Assembly: GCA_003483885.1 (NCBI GenBank)
Contig: DMXI01000671.1
Coordinates: forward strand, 1 to 6,029
Length of the DNA: 6,029 nucleotides
DNA from: Microscillaceae bacterium
GTDB lineage: Bacteria > Bacteroidota > Bacteroidia > Cytophagales > Microscillaceae
Direction: 5' to 3'
This document shows, piece after piece, positions 5,904 through 6,029 of this stretch. The notes beneath the pieces were generated by a model. The model made no database searches, was not told the origin of the DNA, and saw nothing but the letters and a program-made list of their open reading frames with translations. The translations under genes and the position numbers were made by a program. Position 1 is the first letter of the stretch; each line of letters opens with the position of its first letter.

Positions 5904-5939
5904 ATGAATGTGAATGTAGTCTTGAAGAAAAAAACTCAA

Positions 5940-5963
5940 CCTGACAGCTATAGAGAGGACACA
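5940..5963 (-). repeat. Diverged third copy of the repeat end
   Basis: CCTGACAGCTAT (5940-5951) differs by one base from CCTGACGGCTAT at 5820-5831, and AA precedes it in both. The following AGAGAGGACACA resembles, in order, the GGTGGAGACACA obtained from arm 1 on its reverse strand. Confidence 0.55.
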
Positions 5964-5975
5964 GCCAACGACGAA

Positions 5976-6029
5976 AGTCTCCTCTTCTATTTGAAAAATA
6001 CTCGAACAAAAAAAGACGCTGCAAAACAG
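5976..6029 (+). repeat. 54-base direct repeat, copy B, cut by the window end
   Basis: This copy matches 5149-5202 with three mismatches, including the 32 bases before the A run, so more than the terminator itself is shared. No coding sequence resembling the PorP/SprF C-terminus precedes it; the bases directly upstream belong to the repeat end at 5940-5963. Confidence 0.9.
6008..6029. terminator. Left part of a second copy of the bidirectional terminator
   Basis: The A run (6008-6014), GACGCTG arm (6015-6021), loop CAAAA and the first bases CAG of the other arm are identical to the terminator at 5181-5211. The rest lies beyond the window. It may serve a convergent gene on the right or be a passive copy. 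Confidence 0.6.

Noticed and set aside
5630..5905. CRISPR array
   Set aside because: The hairpins differ in sequence, have irregular spacing and no spacer-repeat alternation, and no cas gene is present.
5600..5905. tRNA gene or integron attC site
   Set aside because: No acceptor stem, T-loop or cloverleaf order is found, and no pair of attC core sites with an imperfect long palindrome or cassette gene is visible.
5643..5939. 98-codon open frame on the - strand
   Set aside because: It consists of the hairpin cluster and repeat arm read in reverse, with many Cys, Leu and Ile codons and no family resemblance; its length can arise by chance in AT-rich DNA.

Overview
The window looks like chromosomal DNA from a Bacteroidota bacterium, most likely a Cytophagia-type marine or gliding relative (inference). 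The evidence is a PorP/SprF-family outer-membrane protein, which is found with the type IX secretion/gliding system of this phylum; two N-terminal lipoprotein-like or secretory leaders; moderately AT-rich DNA; and the absence of a Shine-Dalgarno sequence before any of the three complete genes.

All four genes lie on the + strand and appear to be separately transcribed. (1) Bases 1-281 hold the 3' part of an A-type Fe-S carrier (HesB/IscA family), followed by a strong terminator at 345-391. (2) Bases 420-1979 encode a PBP4/DacB-type D-Ala-D-Ala carboxypeptidase/endopeptidase (peptidase S13), followed by a modest terminator near 2082-2111. (3) Bases 2160-3887 encode a lipoprotein zinc peptidase of the M49 (dipeptidyl-peptidase III-like) class. 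(4) Bases 4086-5150 encode the PorP/SprF protein, preceded by a large leader hairpin (4025-4073) and followed by a bidirectional terminator (5181-5211). The genes do not form an obvious pathway. Three of the four products act in the envelope (periplasm or outer membrane), and one is cytosolic Fe-S housekeeping.

From 5151 to 6029 I see no convincing gene. The first part (5212-5590) is plain AT-rich spacer. The second part is dense in structured repeats: a diverged inverted repeat (5591-5625 against 5820-5903) encloses a run of short hairpins with three-base loops and a shared ATT-NNN-AAT core (5667-5769). A third copy of the repeat end lies at 5940-5963. The last 54 bases (5976-6029) repeat, with three mismatches, the 54 bases that include the stop and terminator arm of the PorP/SprF gene (5149-5202). 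This nested repeat region, which resembles a MITE or REP cluster or a structured non-coding locus, is the most unusual part of the window.
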